A stretch of 64,000 nt of DNA, from NCBI RefSeq assembly GCF_024519465.1, contig NZ_JALJRW010000010.1:1-64000 (forward strand), given 5' to 3'. Positions 42,101 to 49,563 of the stretch are shown here, in pieces. The position numbers and the translations under genes are program-made. This stretch comes from Stenotrophomonas sp. Ste86 (GTDB lineage Bacteria; Pseudomonadota; Gammaproteobacteria; Xanthomonadales; Xanthomonadaceae). A model generated the notes under the pieces. The model had not been told where the DNA came from. It ran no database searches and saw nothing but the letters and a program-made list of their open reading frames with translations. Position 1 is the first letter of the stretch; each line of letters starts with the position of its first letter.

Positions 42101-42808
42101 TACAGCGTCAGTGGCGGGCGTACCGATGCGGTGGCGCAGTGGAGCAGCAAGCTGGAGTACCGCCGCGACAGCGGTGCCGAGCAGCGCGAGCAGTGGGTGA
42201 CCACCAACCGCCTGCTGTACAAGCTCAACGAAGACTGGCGTTTCGCGCTGCGGGCCAACTATGCCGACACCGACGACCGCATCAATCCGCTGGCCGATGC
42301 CAAGCTGGTGGAAACCAACGTGGGCTTCGCCTGGCGTCCGCACGACAGCACCGGCTGGGCGGGCTTCGGCAAGTTCACCTATCTCTACGACGTGGCCTCG
42401 CTGGGCCAGGAAGGTGGCAACCTGTATGACCAGCGTTCGCAGGTGCTGTCGCTGGAAGGCATTCGCCAGCTCGGCGCGCGCTGGGAACTGGCCGGCAAGC
42501 TGGCCTCGCGCTGGGGCGACTACCGCACCGGTCGCGGCGAGGGCGCCTGGCTGGACAGCCGCGCCGACTTCGCCGCCCTGCAGCTGCGCTATCGCCTGTT
42601 CGAGAAGTGGGAAGGGTTGGCCGAACACCGCTGGTTGAAGGTGCGCGACGGTGGCGTGCGCAAGGGCTGGCTGGTGGGGCTGGATCGACGGGTAGGGGAG
42701 AACTTCAAGGTCGGAGTGGGCTACAACTTCACCGAGTTCAGCGATGACATGACCGAGCTGCGGTATGACCAGAAGGGGTTCTTCTTGAATATGGCGGGGT
42801 ATTACTAG
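39122..42808 (+). CDS. Outer-membrane beta-barrel partner of the giant repeat protein
   Basis: A 1228-aa outer-membrane protein, translationally coupled to the giant gene (three-base gap; GGGAGG at 39105-39110). A signal peptide ends at APAMAQ (about residue 35). A periplasmic or surface region follows (to about residue 340) containing LRLQNIPIHGSRVRLYGRNL and RVRINGQDFPVDLEQKF, an Ig-like arrangement that I associate with uncharacterised OmpA/DUF11-linked proteins. From about 345 the sequence alternates like a large beta-barrel (GRLAFYLKGKMRGKYLVTAQ, LYLRVDWDQSQALWGNYATG) and ends in GYY, an aromatic end suited to Bam recognition. No TonB box or clear plug domain is seen. The likely role is to export, anchor or cap the 4105-aa protein. 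This is inference from order, coupling and size. Confidence 0.75.
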   Translation: MDMTLSQTPLRTLLLRHAGAGVAAVLLTLAPAMAQTASPPASIQCDAESCRNADGLLLRIADDAEAPVLPLPGRLAPAPAEAVPLTPATTPDVAAPGGQFMAELPNGGVVWATEDPTMVPPSLSVQAAATVPFENGRVIRPLRFHSYNNYASFIQKLEVTLYRGTDTDLVTPLARITLPSDYVGDAEWNGEMPGNIKLRTGDELIYVARAYGAGGSFDETRIQRIQLVTPADFDRGLQITRENVQKTLGQALDGDSAQDLQLSNSIYGQSTLRLQNIPIHGSRVRLYGRNLEPNSRVRINGQDFPVDLEQKFAAEFLEPVGQHRYDVSVESRDAPSARRQLDVDVTGRYLFLVAIADVTVSKNSASGNLQPLAADDRDDDGFLSEGRLAFYLKGKMRGKYLVTAQADTQDRELKYLFRDFTQADAQDVFRRLDPDLYYPVYGDDSTTYRDVDTQGRLYLRVDWDQSQALWGNYATGITGTEYGQYVRSLYGGALNWRSLAATPLGDARSQLKLFGSEAQSAPGHSEFLGTGGSLYYLRHTDVLPGSEQVVLEVRDRTTGRTETRASLQEGVDYEIDNLQGRLILTRPLAQLTRENVRSITRDMPLDGYDQLLLVDYEYVPLGFSSDDVTYGARGRQWIGDHVAIGGTWIDENRSGENYSLKGADLTLQAGRGTYLKVEQTRTDATAAPVFYSDNGGLSFIRRNPYEGRRSGTASAVEARANLRELGWTARDWSVGAWWRDVDAGFSVARQDTGQPIQEYGAEFLGYLTDDLSLYGRHTRTEQGDLALEQSQLTAEWRLGNDGQLTGELRRVREEQERQDVSALLAAIGYRQRFGSSWELYGTGQVTLDDDGGAYEKNDLLTLGARYLFGDRSSVGAEVSGGSRGHGAKVDGEYRMAPDHSLYGSYSYSTDRTGTDPLFDTGLQSGWTLGQRWRLSNQVNVYNESQYLKDRRQDNAGLVHTFGMDFYPAQGWNLGFTVMDGELDSTVGRIDRRAYSVSGGRTDAVAQWSSKLEYRRDSGAEQREQWVTTNRLLYKLNEDWRFALRANYADTDDRINPLADAKLVETNVGFAWRPHDSTGWAGFGKFTYLYDVASLGQEGGNLYDQRSQVLSLEGIRQLGARWELAGKLASRWGDYRTGRGEGAWLDSRADFAALQLRYRLFEKWEGLAEHRWLKVRDGGVRKGWLVGLDRRVGENFKVGVGYNFTEFSDDMTELRYDQKGFFLNMAGYY

Positions 42809-42838
42809 GCGTCGGTGGTGGTCTTCGCTGGGCTGTTG

Positions 42839-42861
42839 GTAGAGCCGGGCCATGCCCGGCT
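42839..42861 (+). repeat. GTAG-type REP copy
   Basis: Palindrome GTAGAGCCGGGCCATGCCCG plus GCT, 31 bases after the barrel gene stop codon. It is a variant of the copies near 15.5 kb, with GGGCC/GGCCC arms. Confidence 0.8.
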
Positions 42862-43052
42862 GGGCCGCCGACCCACCATGCCTCGGTCAATCACGTTGGG
42901 GTGTGGATCCGGCCATGCCGGGCTGGGCTTCTGACCCACCTGGCGTTGGCTGACTTGCCATGCCAGGTGGCTTCGTCCTTCTCTGGCCTGCCACGCATCC
43001 ATCTTCGGCATTGACTGGCCTGCCACGCATCCATCTTCGGCATTGACTGGCC

Positions 43053-43075
43053 TGCCACGCATGGCGTGGCACTAC
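43053..43075 (-). repeat. GTAG-type REP copy, second subfamily
   Basis: TGCCACGCATGGCGTGGCAC ending in TAC is an inverted GTAG palindrome with different arms (GTGCCACGC). An identical copy is at 43355-43377. Confidence 0.7.
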
Positions 43076-43115
43076 CGGAGATGGCGGCTTCGGCGGTCGG
43101 TTCGGTTCGCTGTTG

Positions 43116-43138
43116 GTAGAGCCGGGCCATGCCCGGCT
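43116..43138 (+). repeat. GTAG-type REP copy
   Basis: Same 23-base sequence as at 42839. It is followed within 60 bases by another copy in the same orientation. Confidence 0.8.
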
Positions 43139-43172
43139 GGGGGCTTCGGCGGTCGGCTTCGGTTCGCTGTTG

Positions 43173-43195
43173 GTAGAGCCGGGCCATGCCCGGCT
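43173..43195 (+). repeat. GTAG-type REP copy
   Basis: Same 23-base sequence as at 42839, at the start of the second copy of the duplicated block. Confidence 0.8.
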
Positions 43196-43354
43196 GGGGC
43201 CACCGAACCACCATGCCTCGGTCAATCACGTTGGGGTGTGGATCCGGCCATGCCGGGCTGGGCTACCGACCCACCCGGCGTTGGCCGGCTTGCCATGCAT
43301 GTGGCTTCGGGATTGTCTGGCCTGCCACGTATCCATCTTCGGCATTGCCTGGCC

Positions 43355-43377
43355 TGCCACGCATGGCGTGGCACTAC
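43355..43377 (-). repeat. GTAG-type REP copy, second subfamily
   Basis: Identical to 43053-43075, in the corresponding place of the second block, which supports duplication of a composite segment. Confidence 0.7.
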
Positions 43378-43418
43378 CGGAGATGGCGGCTTCGGCGGTC
43401 GGCTTCGGTTCGCTGTTG

Positions 43419-43441
43419 GTAGAGCCGGGCCATGCCCGGCT
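43419..43441 (+). repeat. GTAG-type REP copy
   Basis: Last 23-base GTAG palindrome of the cluster. The plus and minus copies form REP pairs (43053/43116 and 43355/43419), like BIME-type units. Confidence 0.8.
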
Positions 43442-43670
43442 GGGCCACCGACCAAGACTGCATCGCCTCGGGCCTTCGGAGGCGGCGTGCCTGAACATCG
43501 GGCAACCTTTTCCGGCTGAATGGGCGACGGCGGCGAGCCCGTTCAGCCAGAAAACACGCTCCATCGTCTCATTAAACAGATCAAGCTATTGATTTAAAAG
43601 GATTGTTTTCCCAATCCACCCCCTCTCGCCAGTGTCATCATTTCGCGGTACGTTAGACGAGTGATCGGTG

Positions 43671-43736
43671 CCAGCGTCCCATTAACAGAACGCTGGAACT
43701 TCTTTCCCCTTTAGCAGTCCAAATGCCGGACTGCTA
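43671..43736 (+). promoter_or_regulatory. Two-hairpin leader of rpoH, possible RNA thermometer
   Basis: Hairpin 1 pairs CCAGCGT (43671-43677) with ACGCTGG (43690-43696). Hairpin 2 pairs TAGCAGTCC (43712-43720) with GGACTGCTA (43728-43736), nine perfect pairs and a 7-base loop, ending two bases before the first ATG. The only Shine-Dalgarno-like GGA at proper spacing (43728-43730) lies inside hairpin 2, so translation would be low until the stem melts. There is no T run, so it is not a terminator. Confidence 0.5.
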
Positions 43737-43738
43737 AG

Positions 43739-44623
<885 letters not shown>

Positions 44624-44700
44624 GTGACTGAGTCGTTGACTAACGTTAAATAATTTCAGCAACGTGATAATACATGTCACGTTCGCTGATGTGATTCACG

Positions 44701-44735
44701 ATCCGATGCCAGTTCTCTGGCATCGGATTTTTTTT
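44701..44735 (+). terminator. Rho-independent terminator of rpoH
   Basis: ATCCGATGCCA pairs with TGGCATCGGAT (11-base stem, 6-base loop), followed by a run of T. It lies 78 bases after the rpoH stop codon. Confidence 0.93.
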
Positions 44736-44920
44736 GCTTAGCCGAATTCGAAGCAGCCTTCTAACGATAGAGAAACCCGACTGACTGCTCCGGCATTCCA
44801 ATCGTCTTGGTACTCGTGGCCGCGTGACGGGAATGCCTTGCAGACCTGCTTGTTGCGAGCTACGCGCCTGTCATCTTTGTGATATGAATTCGGAGCCTCA
44901 GGCGGAGGCTCTTTCAGGGA

Positions 44921-45715
44921 ATGGAAAGGATGGCAGGATTTAACAATGGCGGCGACGACTTGGTCTTTGCGAGCCATGGGAAAAATAAGAAGGTTATTCC
45001 AGCGTCGACTTCGCTACTCGCCTTGCTGTGCTACGCGATGGTGATCGTCCTGTCATCGATTTGGCCTGCTAGCGCCCAGACGGTCACCTATATACATACC
45101 GATGCTCTAGGTTCGGTCGTGGCTGAGTCTGACGCAAGCGGAAATGTGACCAGGAGATATGACTACGAGGCCTATGGGGCGGTCGTGGGCGACGAGGTTC
45201 CTAATGGGCCTGGTTACACCGGGCATGTGAGTGATCCGGCTACCGGCCTGAGCTACATGCAGCAGCGTTACATGGATCCGCAGTTGGGCGTCTTCCTGTC
45301 GGTAGATCCCGTGTCTGCATATCAGCAGCCTGTGGTGCAGTTCAACCGGTACCGATACGCAAACGGGAACCCATACAGGTTTACAGACCCGGACGGGCGA
45401 AACGCTGCAGCTTTGGTGCCATTGCTGATCATACCAATCGTGGTTGGCGCTACGTACTACGCGACGACGACACCGGAGCGACGTGCTGAACTTGGCAACA
45501 AGTTGGAGGGGGCTATAAAGGGCTTGGTGCAAAAGGCCGAGCCGGCTACTCCGGAACCTGCACTTCAGGACGGCGGGTCGATAGCGGGCGATACAAAGAC
45601 GGGAAGCGAAGGAGGGACAAGTGGAAAAGCCGTGGGTGGCGAGCGGGGAACCATTTACGTTGATTCGAAAGGCAACGCCATCCCGACACCTCCGGGTGGC
45701 AAGATTGAAGGCTAA
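44921..45715 (+). CDS. Orphan RHS-core protein, truncated by an in-frame stop before its toxin tail
   Basis: 264 aa as encoded. The N terminus has a hydrophobic export segment (about 28-53, ending WPASAQT). It is followed directly by the RHS-repeat-associated core (YIHTDALGSVVAESDASGNV, YEAYGAVVGDE, GYTGHVSDPATGLSYMQQRY, YRYANGNPYRFTDPDG). A second hydrophobic stretch (AALVPLLIIPIVVGATYYAT) and a Gly/Pro-rich linker lead to TIYVDSKGNAIPTPPGGKIE and then TAA at 45713-45715. The same frame stays open for 57 more codons to TAG at 45887-45889 and encodes a coherent domain, so the gene looks like a polymorphic toxin broken by one nonsense change. The long YD-repeat shell of full RHS proteins is missing. 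The lower GC here indicates transfer. A terminator-like hairpin (GAGCCTC/GAGGCTC) lies just before the start. Confidence 0.8.
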   Translation: MERMAGFNNGGDDLVFASHGKNKKVIPASTSLLALLCYAMVIVLSSIWPASAQTVTYIHTDALGSVVAESDASGNVTRRYDYEAYGAVVGDEVPNGPGYTGHVSDPATGLSYMQQRYMDPQLGVFLSVDPVSAYQQPVVQFNRYRYANGNPYRFTDPDGRNAAALVPLLIIPIVVGATYYATTTPERRAELGNKLEGAIKGLVQKAEPATPEPALQDGGSIAGDTKTGSEGGTSGKAVGGERGTIYVDSKGNAIPTPPGGKIEG

Positions 45716-45889
45716 CCAGATGGGCGGTTTGTACAAGCCAAGGGCCCTGACGGCAGTCCGACTGGGGTTCGGATCGATGGCGGCCACAAACCTTCTACTC
45801 ATCCCGATCCAAGAGCACAGCAACCTCATGGTCATGTGCCGGGTGTCACCAACGCCGACGGCACCCCATGGCTCCCGTTGAAGAAATAG
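45716..45889 (+). pseudogene. Detached toxin tail of the RHS gene
   Basis: In the same frame as the RHS gene, directly after its TAA, these bases encode PDGRFVQAKGPDGSPTGVRI, then DGGHKPSTHP, DPRAQQPHGH and VPGVTNADGTPWLPLKK before TAG. I recall this kind of KGPDG...GGHKPS...DGTPWLP tail as a C-terminal domain of polymorphic toxins (possibly the type-24 family; not verified). The conserved His, Asp and Arg residues are intact. Without readthrough it is not translated, since no ribosome binding site or start fits it. Confidence 0.7.
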
Positions 45890-45899
45890 GAGAAAATTG

Positions 45900-46298
45900 A
45901 TGCTGAACGATCAAGATGTGGAACAGAGTATTTATTACGCGACAATGCTTGTCAGGCGTTTCGTATGTTGCGAAATTTCTGCACGTTCATTCGTTGAGAA
46001 CTACGGGAACTTTTACTACTACGAGGCTCTGGATGGTCATGAGGCCTCCAGTGCACTGAATCCTGCGGAGTTGGCAAAGCTAAAGTTCGCGGTCGAGCTC
46101 CACCGACGGATACAAGAGCAGGTGGTAAATGCCTTGGTACTTGATTCACCGCTCTCTGCCGAAGCATTGAAGGCGGCAGGCAGGTTGCTTGAGCCTGATG
46201 CACGTGCTCACGCGCAGTCGATTTGCGCCGAAGTCGGCCTTGACGCTCTCCTTGCGTCGATGAGCGTGGAGCAGGACGCCGGCCGGATGGCCCCATGA
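45900..46298 (+). CDS. Probable immunity protein of the RHS toxin
   Basis: A 132-aa, probably cytoplasmic, mostly helical protein (SIYYATMLVRRFVCCEISAR, LAKLKFAVELHRRIQEQVVN) with no recognised domain. AGGAG at 45888-45892, overlapping the toxin-tail TAG, sits seven bases before the ATG. A small gene directly after a polymorphic toxin domain is typically its cognate immunity gene, which is the basis of the call. The TTG three bases earlier is also in frame but less likely. The gene is intact although the toxin is interrupted, as expected if immunity to sister cells is still useful. Confidence 0.6.
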   Translation: MLNDQDVEQSIYYATMLVRRFVCCEISARSFVENYGNFYYYEALDGHEASSALNPAELAKLKFAVELHRRIQEQVVNALVLDSPLSAEALKAAGRLLEPDARAHAQSICAEVGLDALLASMSVEQDAGRMAP

Positions 46299-46347
46299 TG
46301 GATGGTGGCTCCTGATTTCTACGTCTGGTCGGCGCCGGGACGGAAAA

Positions 46348-46376
46348 TCATGCGCTGACTGCAAGCCAGCGCATGA
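46348..46376 (-). terminator. Terminator of the purD transcript
   Basis: TCATGCGCTG pairs with CAGCGCATGA (10-base stem, 9-base loop). On the minus strand it is followed by TTTT, 14 bases after the purD stop codon. It may also help end the immunity gene transcript on the plus strand. Confidence 0.75.
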
Positions 46377-46389
46377 GACTATCCAGGGC

Positions 46390-47676
46390 TCAACCGCGCT
46401 CCCGCGCGATCGCCCGCCAACCGATGTCGTTGCGGTGGAACTCGTTTTCCCAGCTGACCGCGGCAACGCCGGCGTACGCGTTGGCCTGCGCATCGCCTAC
46501 GCTGTCACCCAGCGCCGCCACGCACAGCACCCGGCCGCCCGCGCTCAGCACCTGGCCCTGCGCGTCCAGTACCGTGCCCGCATGGAACACCTTGGCGCTC
46601 GTCGGCACCGCATCCAGCCCGTGGATCACATCGCCGGTGATCGGGGTTTCCGGGTAGGGCGATGCGGCCATGACCACGCCCAGCGACGGACGCCGATCCC
46701 ACTGCGCTTCCACCGCGTGCAGGCGTGCATCGATGGCCGCGTCGAGCAGGTCCACCAGGTCCGACTGCAGGCGCAGCATCACCGGCTGGGTTTCCGGGTC
46801 GCCGAAGCGCACGTTGAATTCGATCACCTTCGGCGCGCCGTCGGCATCGATCATCAGGCCTGCATAGAGGAAGCCGGTGAACGGAATGCCGTCGGCGATC
46901 ATGCCCTGCACGGTCGGGTTGACCACCTCGCGCATCACGCGGGCGTGCACCTCATCGGTCACCACCGGGGCCGGCGAGTACGCGCCCATGCCGCCGGTGT
47001 TGGGGCCGGTGTCGCCGTCGCCGACCCGCTTGTGGTCCTGCGAGGTGGCCATCGGCAGCGCGGTGGTACCGTCCACCATCGAGATGAAGCTGGCTTCCTC
47101 GCCGTCGAGGAATTCCTCGATCACCACGCGTGCGCCGGCATCGCCGAACGCGTTGCCCGAGAGCATGTCGCGCACGGCGTCCTCGGCCTCGGCCAGGGTC
47201 ATCGCCACGATCACGCCCTTGCCGGCGGCCAGGCCGTCGGCCTTGACCACGATCGGCGCGCCCTTCTCGCGGATATAGGCCAGCGCCGGTGCCACCTCGG
47301 TGTGCACCGCGTAGAACGCGGTGGGGATGTTGTGGCGGGCCAGGAAGTCCTTGGCGTAGGCCTTGCTGCCCTCCAGCTGGGCGGCGGCGGCGGTCGGCCC
47401 GAAGATGCGGTGGCCAGCGGCGCGGAAGCGGTCGACCACGCCCGCCACCAGCGGCACTTCCGGGCCGACCACGGTCAGGCCGATGCCTTCGGCGGCAGCC
47501 AGGGCCAGCAGGCCGTCCAGGTCGGTGACCTTGACCGGCACGTTGCGGCACTTGGCTTCGGTCGCGGTGCCGGCGTTGCCGGGGGCCACCAGGACCTCGC
47601 GCACCTTCGCGGACTGGGCCAGCTTCCAGGCCAGGGCGTGTTCACGGCCGCCGGCGCCGATGACCAGGATCTTCAA
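46390..47676 (-). CDS. purD: Phosphoribosylamine-glycine ligase
   Basis: Second step of purine synthesis: joins glycine to phosphoribosylamine using ATP. An ATP-grasp protein of 428 aa (E. coli 429) with [16 protein letters not shown] at the N terminus, [30 protein letters not shown] and [15 protein letters not shown]. The start is a TTG (47676-47674), because that places KILVIGAGG exactly at the N terminus; GAGAAG lies just upstream, and the next in-frame ATG is far away in unrelated sequence. It is the last gene of a probable purH-lipoprotein-lipoprotein-purD transcript and ends at a terminator. Confidence 0.96.
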   Translation of the reverse strand: MKILVIGAGGREHALAWKLAQSAKVREVLVAPGNAGTATEAKCRNVPVKVTDLDGLLALAAAEGIGLTVVGPEVPLVAGVVDRFRAAGHRIFGPTAAAAQLEGSKAYAKDFLARHNIPTAFYAVHTEVAPALAYIREKGAPIVVKADGLAAGKGVIVAMTLAEAEDAVRDMLSGNAFGDAGARVVIEEFLDGEEASFISMVDGTTALPMATSQDHKRVGDGDTGPNTGGMGAYSPAPVVTDEVHARVMREVVNPTVQGMIADGIPFTGFLYAGLMIDADGAPKVIEFNVRFGDPETQPVMLRLQSDLVDLLDAAIDARLHAVEAQWDRRPSLGVVMAASPYPETPITGDVIHGLDAVPTSAKVFHAGTVLDAQGQVLSAGGRVLCVAALGDSVGDAQANAYAGVAAVSWENEFHRNDIGWRAIARERG

Positions 47677-47756
47677 TGCACTTCTCGCGTAAGGGGGCAG
47701 GACCGCGATTTTACGCGGTGCGGGCCGGTGCTGCATGGCACCGGGCCAAGGCGTGG

Positions 47757-48683
47757 TTACCCCTCGCAGTCCTCTCGCTGCAGGTCGGCGGGCACCGCAT
47801 AGCGACGCGTGCCCGGTTCGTACTCCAGCCGGTGGTCCTGCCGTCCATCGCCGCTGCAGCCCTGGCCGCGGCCGCGTACCGTCAGCGGCCAATACCCGGC
47901 CACGTCAGCGCCGCTGCCCACGGCAATGGCGAAATCCAGGTCGAGGGTCGGCGCATCGCAGGGCGTTGTCGCTTTCCCGCAGTCCGTGGCGGCGCGGTTG
48001 TCGATGTGTTCGTACAGCACTGCGACCTCGCGCAGGCGATCGTCGTGCACGGCGATGTAACTGCGCGATACCGTTGCGGTGCCGCGATGGAGCCCGGCAT
48101 GGGTAATGCGGAAAGCGTGGCGCTGCGGACCGAGCTGATCGATCTGGACCGTACCGGGCGCGCCCCTGCGGCCGTACTGGCCCTGCAGCCGTTGCGCGAT
48201 CACCCACAGCGGTCGGTCGACGCCGAGAGTCTCGGAGAACGCACGCTCGTTCTCGTCCTTGCCGAACAGCGGCGTCTGCCCATCGCGCAGCACGTACAGA
48301 TCCACCCGGCCGGGTTCGACGCTGGCCGCGTCATCCAGGGTCTGGCACACCGCCAGCAGGTGCTGCACATGGCCATCTGTGTCGATCGTGGCACGTGCAC
48401 AGACCTGGCGCGTGACCGGGCGCTGCGCTTGCACGTCGGTGTCGTCCCAGCGATCCTGCCAGGGCGCGTCCAGCCGGGCACTGGCGCCGTAGCGATCGTG
48501 CAGGAATTCCAGCAGGCGCTGCGCATCGGTACCGCTGGGGTAAAGCGTGTCCTCCACCGCCACCGTGCTGTCCAACACCCGGCGGGGCGTGTCGTTGACG
48601 GCAGGTGGGTCGCCGCAGCCGGCCAGCAGCGCAGGCAGCGCGAGCGCCAGCAGCCACCGGCATGCGCGACGCCCGCGCGTCAC
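47757..48683 (-). CDS. Lipoprotein, paralogue of its upstream neighbour
   Basis: Function unknown; 308 aa. It has a lipoprotein signal peptide with lipobox LLAGC (Cys23). The mature part shares with the preceding gene the pattern RxLxFLxxRYGxxARL, a cysteine in QVCA, LLAVC, DLYVLRDG-like strand motifs, YGRRGAPGTVQI and a C-terminal Cys, so the pair arose by duplication. A GTG start at 48683 overlaps the upstream stop codon by four bases (GTGA), which indicates translational coupling. Location between purH and purD is unusual; no link to purines is evident. Confidence 0.75.
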   Translation of the reverse strand: MTRGRRACRWLLALALPALLAGCGDPPAVNDTPRRVLDSTVAVEDTLYPSGTDAQRLLEFLHDRYGASARLDAPWQDRWDDTDVQAQRPVTRQVCARATIDTDGHVQHLLAVCQTLDDAASVEPGRVDLYVLRDGQTPLFGKDENERAFSETLGVDRPLWVIAQRLQGQYGRRGAPGTVQIDQLGPQRHAFRITHAGLHRGTATVSRSYIAVHDDRLREVAVLYEHIDNRAATDCGKATTPCDAPTLDLDFAIAVGSGADVAGYWPLTVRGRGQGCSGDGRQDHRLEYEPGTRRYAVPADLQREDCEG

Positions 48684-49546
48684 TGACAGCTTTCGCGCTG
48701 CAACGCTTCGGGGAACGTGTAGGTCCAGGTTTTGGCATCCAGGCTGAACCGATGCTCGGCGCGCACTTGTTTGCCGCCGCAGCCGCTGCCGGTTTCTTCG
48801 ATCACCAGCGGCCAGGTGCGGGCGCTGCGGTCGCTGTCATCGAAACGGTAGGCGAACGCAATGTTGAACATCCGGGTGCGGCATTCTTCGGCAAAGTCGG
48901 CATCGTCGCAGTCGTAGGCGGCGCTGTTGTCGATATGGCTGCGCAGGGAGCCGGCGTCGACCAGGCCCTTCGGACCGGGCAGGATCAGCGTCTGCGTTTC
49001 CAGGGAGTAACCCTGGCCGTACCAGCCACTCTCGTTGCGGAAGCCGTAGAAGTCGCTGCCGGCGCGGATCACCTGCACCGTGCCGGGACGACCGCTGCTG
49101 CCGTAGGTGCCGCCGGTGAGTTCGGCGGCTACCTCGAAGCTGTCGCCGCTTGGGCGCAGCACGTAGAAATCGATCGTGCCGGGGTCGGCATGGCCGGCGT
49201 CCGCCAGCTCGCCGCATACCGCCAGCAGCTGCTGCCAGCTGTCACCACTCACCACCGGCTGCTCGGCACAGACCTGCAGATCGGTCGGGCGGCTCTCGTC
49301 GTCCTGGGTCCACTGGCCGCGCCACTGTTCGGAGAGCCGGGCGGCCTTGCCGTAGCGCGCGGTCAGGAACGCCTGCAGCCGCGCGGTGCGGCTGACATGG
49401 GCGACCGGCGCGGCAGGCGCAGCCGCAGGAGCGGCCGTTGCCGCCGGTTGCGCCGGGGCGGGGTCGGCGGCCGGCTTGCAACCGGCCAGGACCGCGCTGG
49501 CGCCGATGGCCAGCGCGAGCAGGGACTTCAGGGGTGATGCGGACAT
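48680..49546 (-). CDS. Lipoprotein of unknown function between purH and purD
   Basis: 288 aa with signal peptide and lipobox VLAGC (Cys23), an Ala/Pro-rich linker (about 26-52) suited to span from membrane to domain, and a Cys-containing domain ([43 protein letters not shown]). AAGGAG is eight bases before the ATG at 49546, and purH ends 17 bases upstream, so it is likely co-transcribed with purH. The Lys after the lipidated Cys rather than Asp suggests outer-membrane sorting. Confidence 0.75.
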   Translation of the reverse strand: MSASPLKSLLALAIGASAVLAGCKPAADPAPAQPAATAAPAAAPAAPVAHVSRTARLQAFLTARYGKAARLSEQWRGQWTQDDESRPTDLQVCAEQPVVSGDSWQQLLAVCGELADAGHADPGTIDFYVLRPSGDSFEVAAELTGGTYGSSGRPGTVQVIRAGSDFYGFRNESGWYGQGYSLETQTLILPGPKGLVDAGSLRSHIDNSAAYDCDDADFAEECRTRMFNIAFAYRFDDSDRSARTWPLVIEETGSGCGGKQVRAEHRFSLDAKTWTYTFPEALQRESCQ

Positions 49547-49563
49547 CCGTGTCGCTCCTTGGA

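Larger units (their letters stand above)
42809..43738. other. REP-rich spacer and rpoH leader
   Basis: 930 bases with no supported gene. The first 650 are a patchwork of GTAG-type REP palindromes and duplicated blocks: a segment starting near 42836 recurs near 43167, sharing the CCATGCCTCGGTCAATCACG core, and CATCCATCTTCGGCATTG recurs at least three times. Next comes a 12-base stem hairpin (43514-43525 with 43537-43548; one G-T pair) without a T run, which may end the giant operon. From about 43570 the DNA is AT-richer and must hold the rpoH promoter. Confidence 0.7.

Noticed and set aside
42839-43441. Interspersed palindromes considered as CRISPR or attachment sites
   Set aside because: They match the GTAG-type REP pattern, face both directions, have irregular spacing, and no integrase is present.
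43712-43736. Hairpin before rpoH considered as a terminator
   Set aside because: There is no T run after the stem, and it ends two bases before the rpoH start codon.
44738-44977. A 79-codon minus-strand frame between rpoH and the RHS gene
   Set aside because: It overlaps the rpoH terminator region and the RHS start and lacks a plausible ribosome site.
45713-45715. The TAA considered as programmed readthrough or recoding
   Set aside because: TAA is the least likely stop for recoding, and no stimulatory structure is evident directly after it. A nonsense mutation is simpler.
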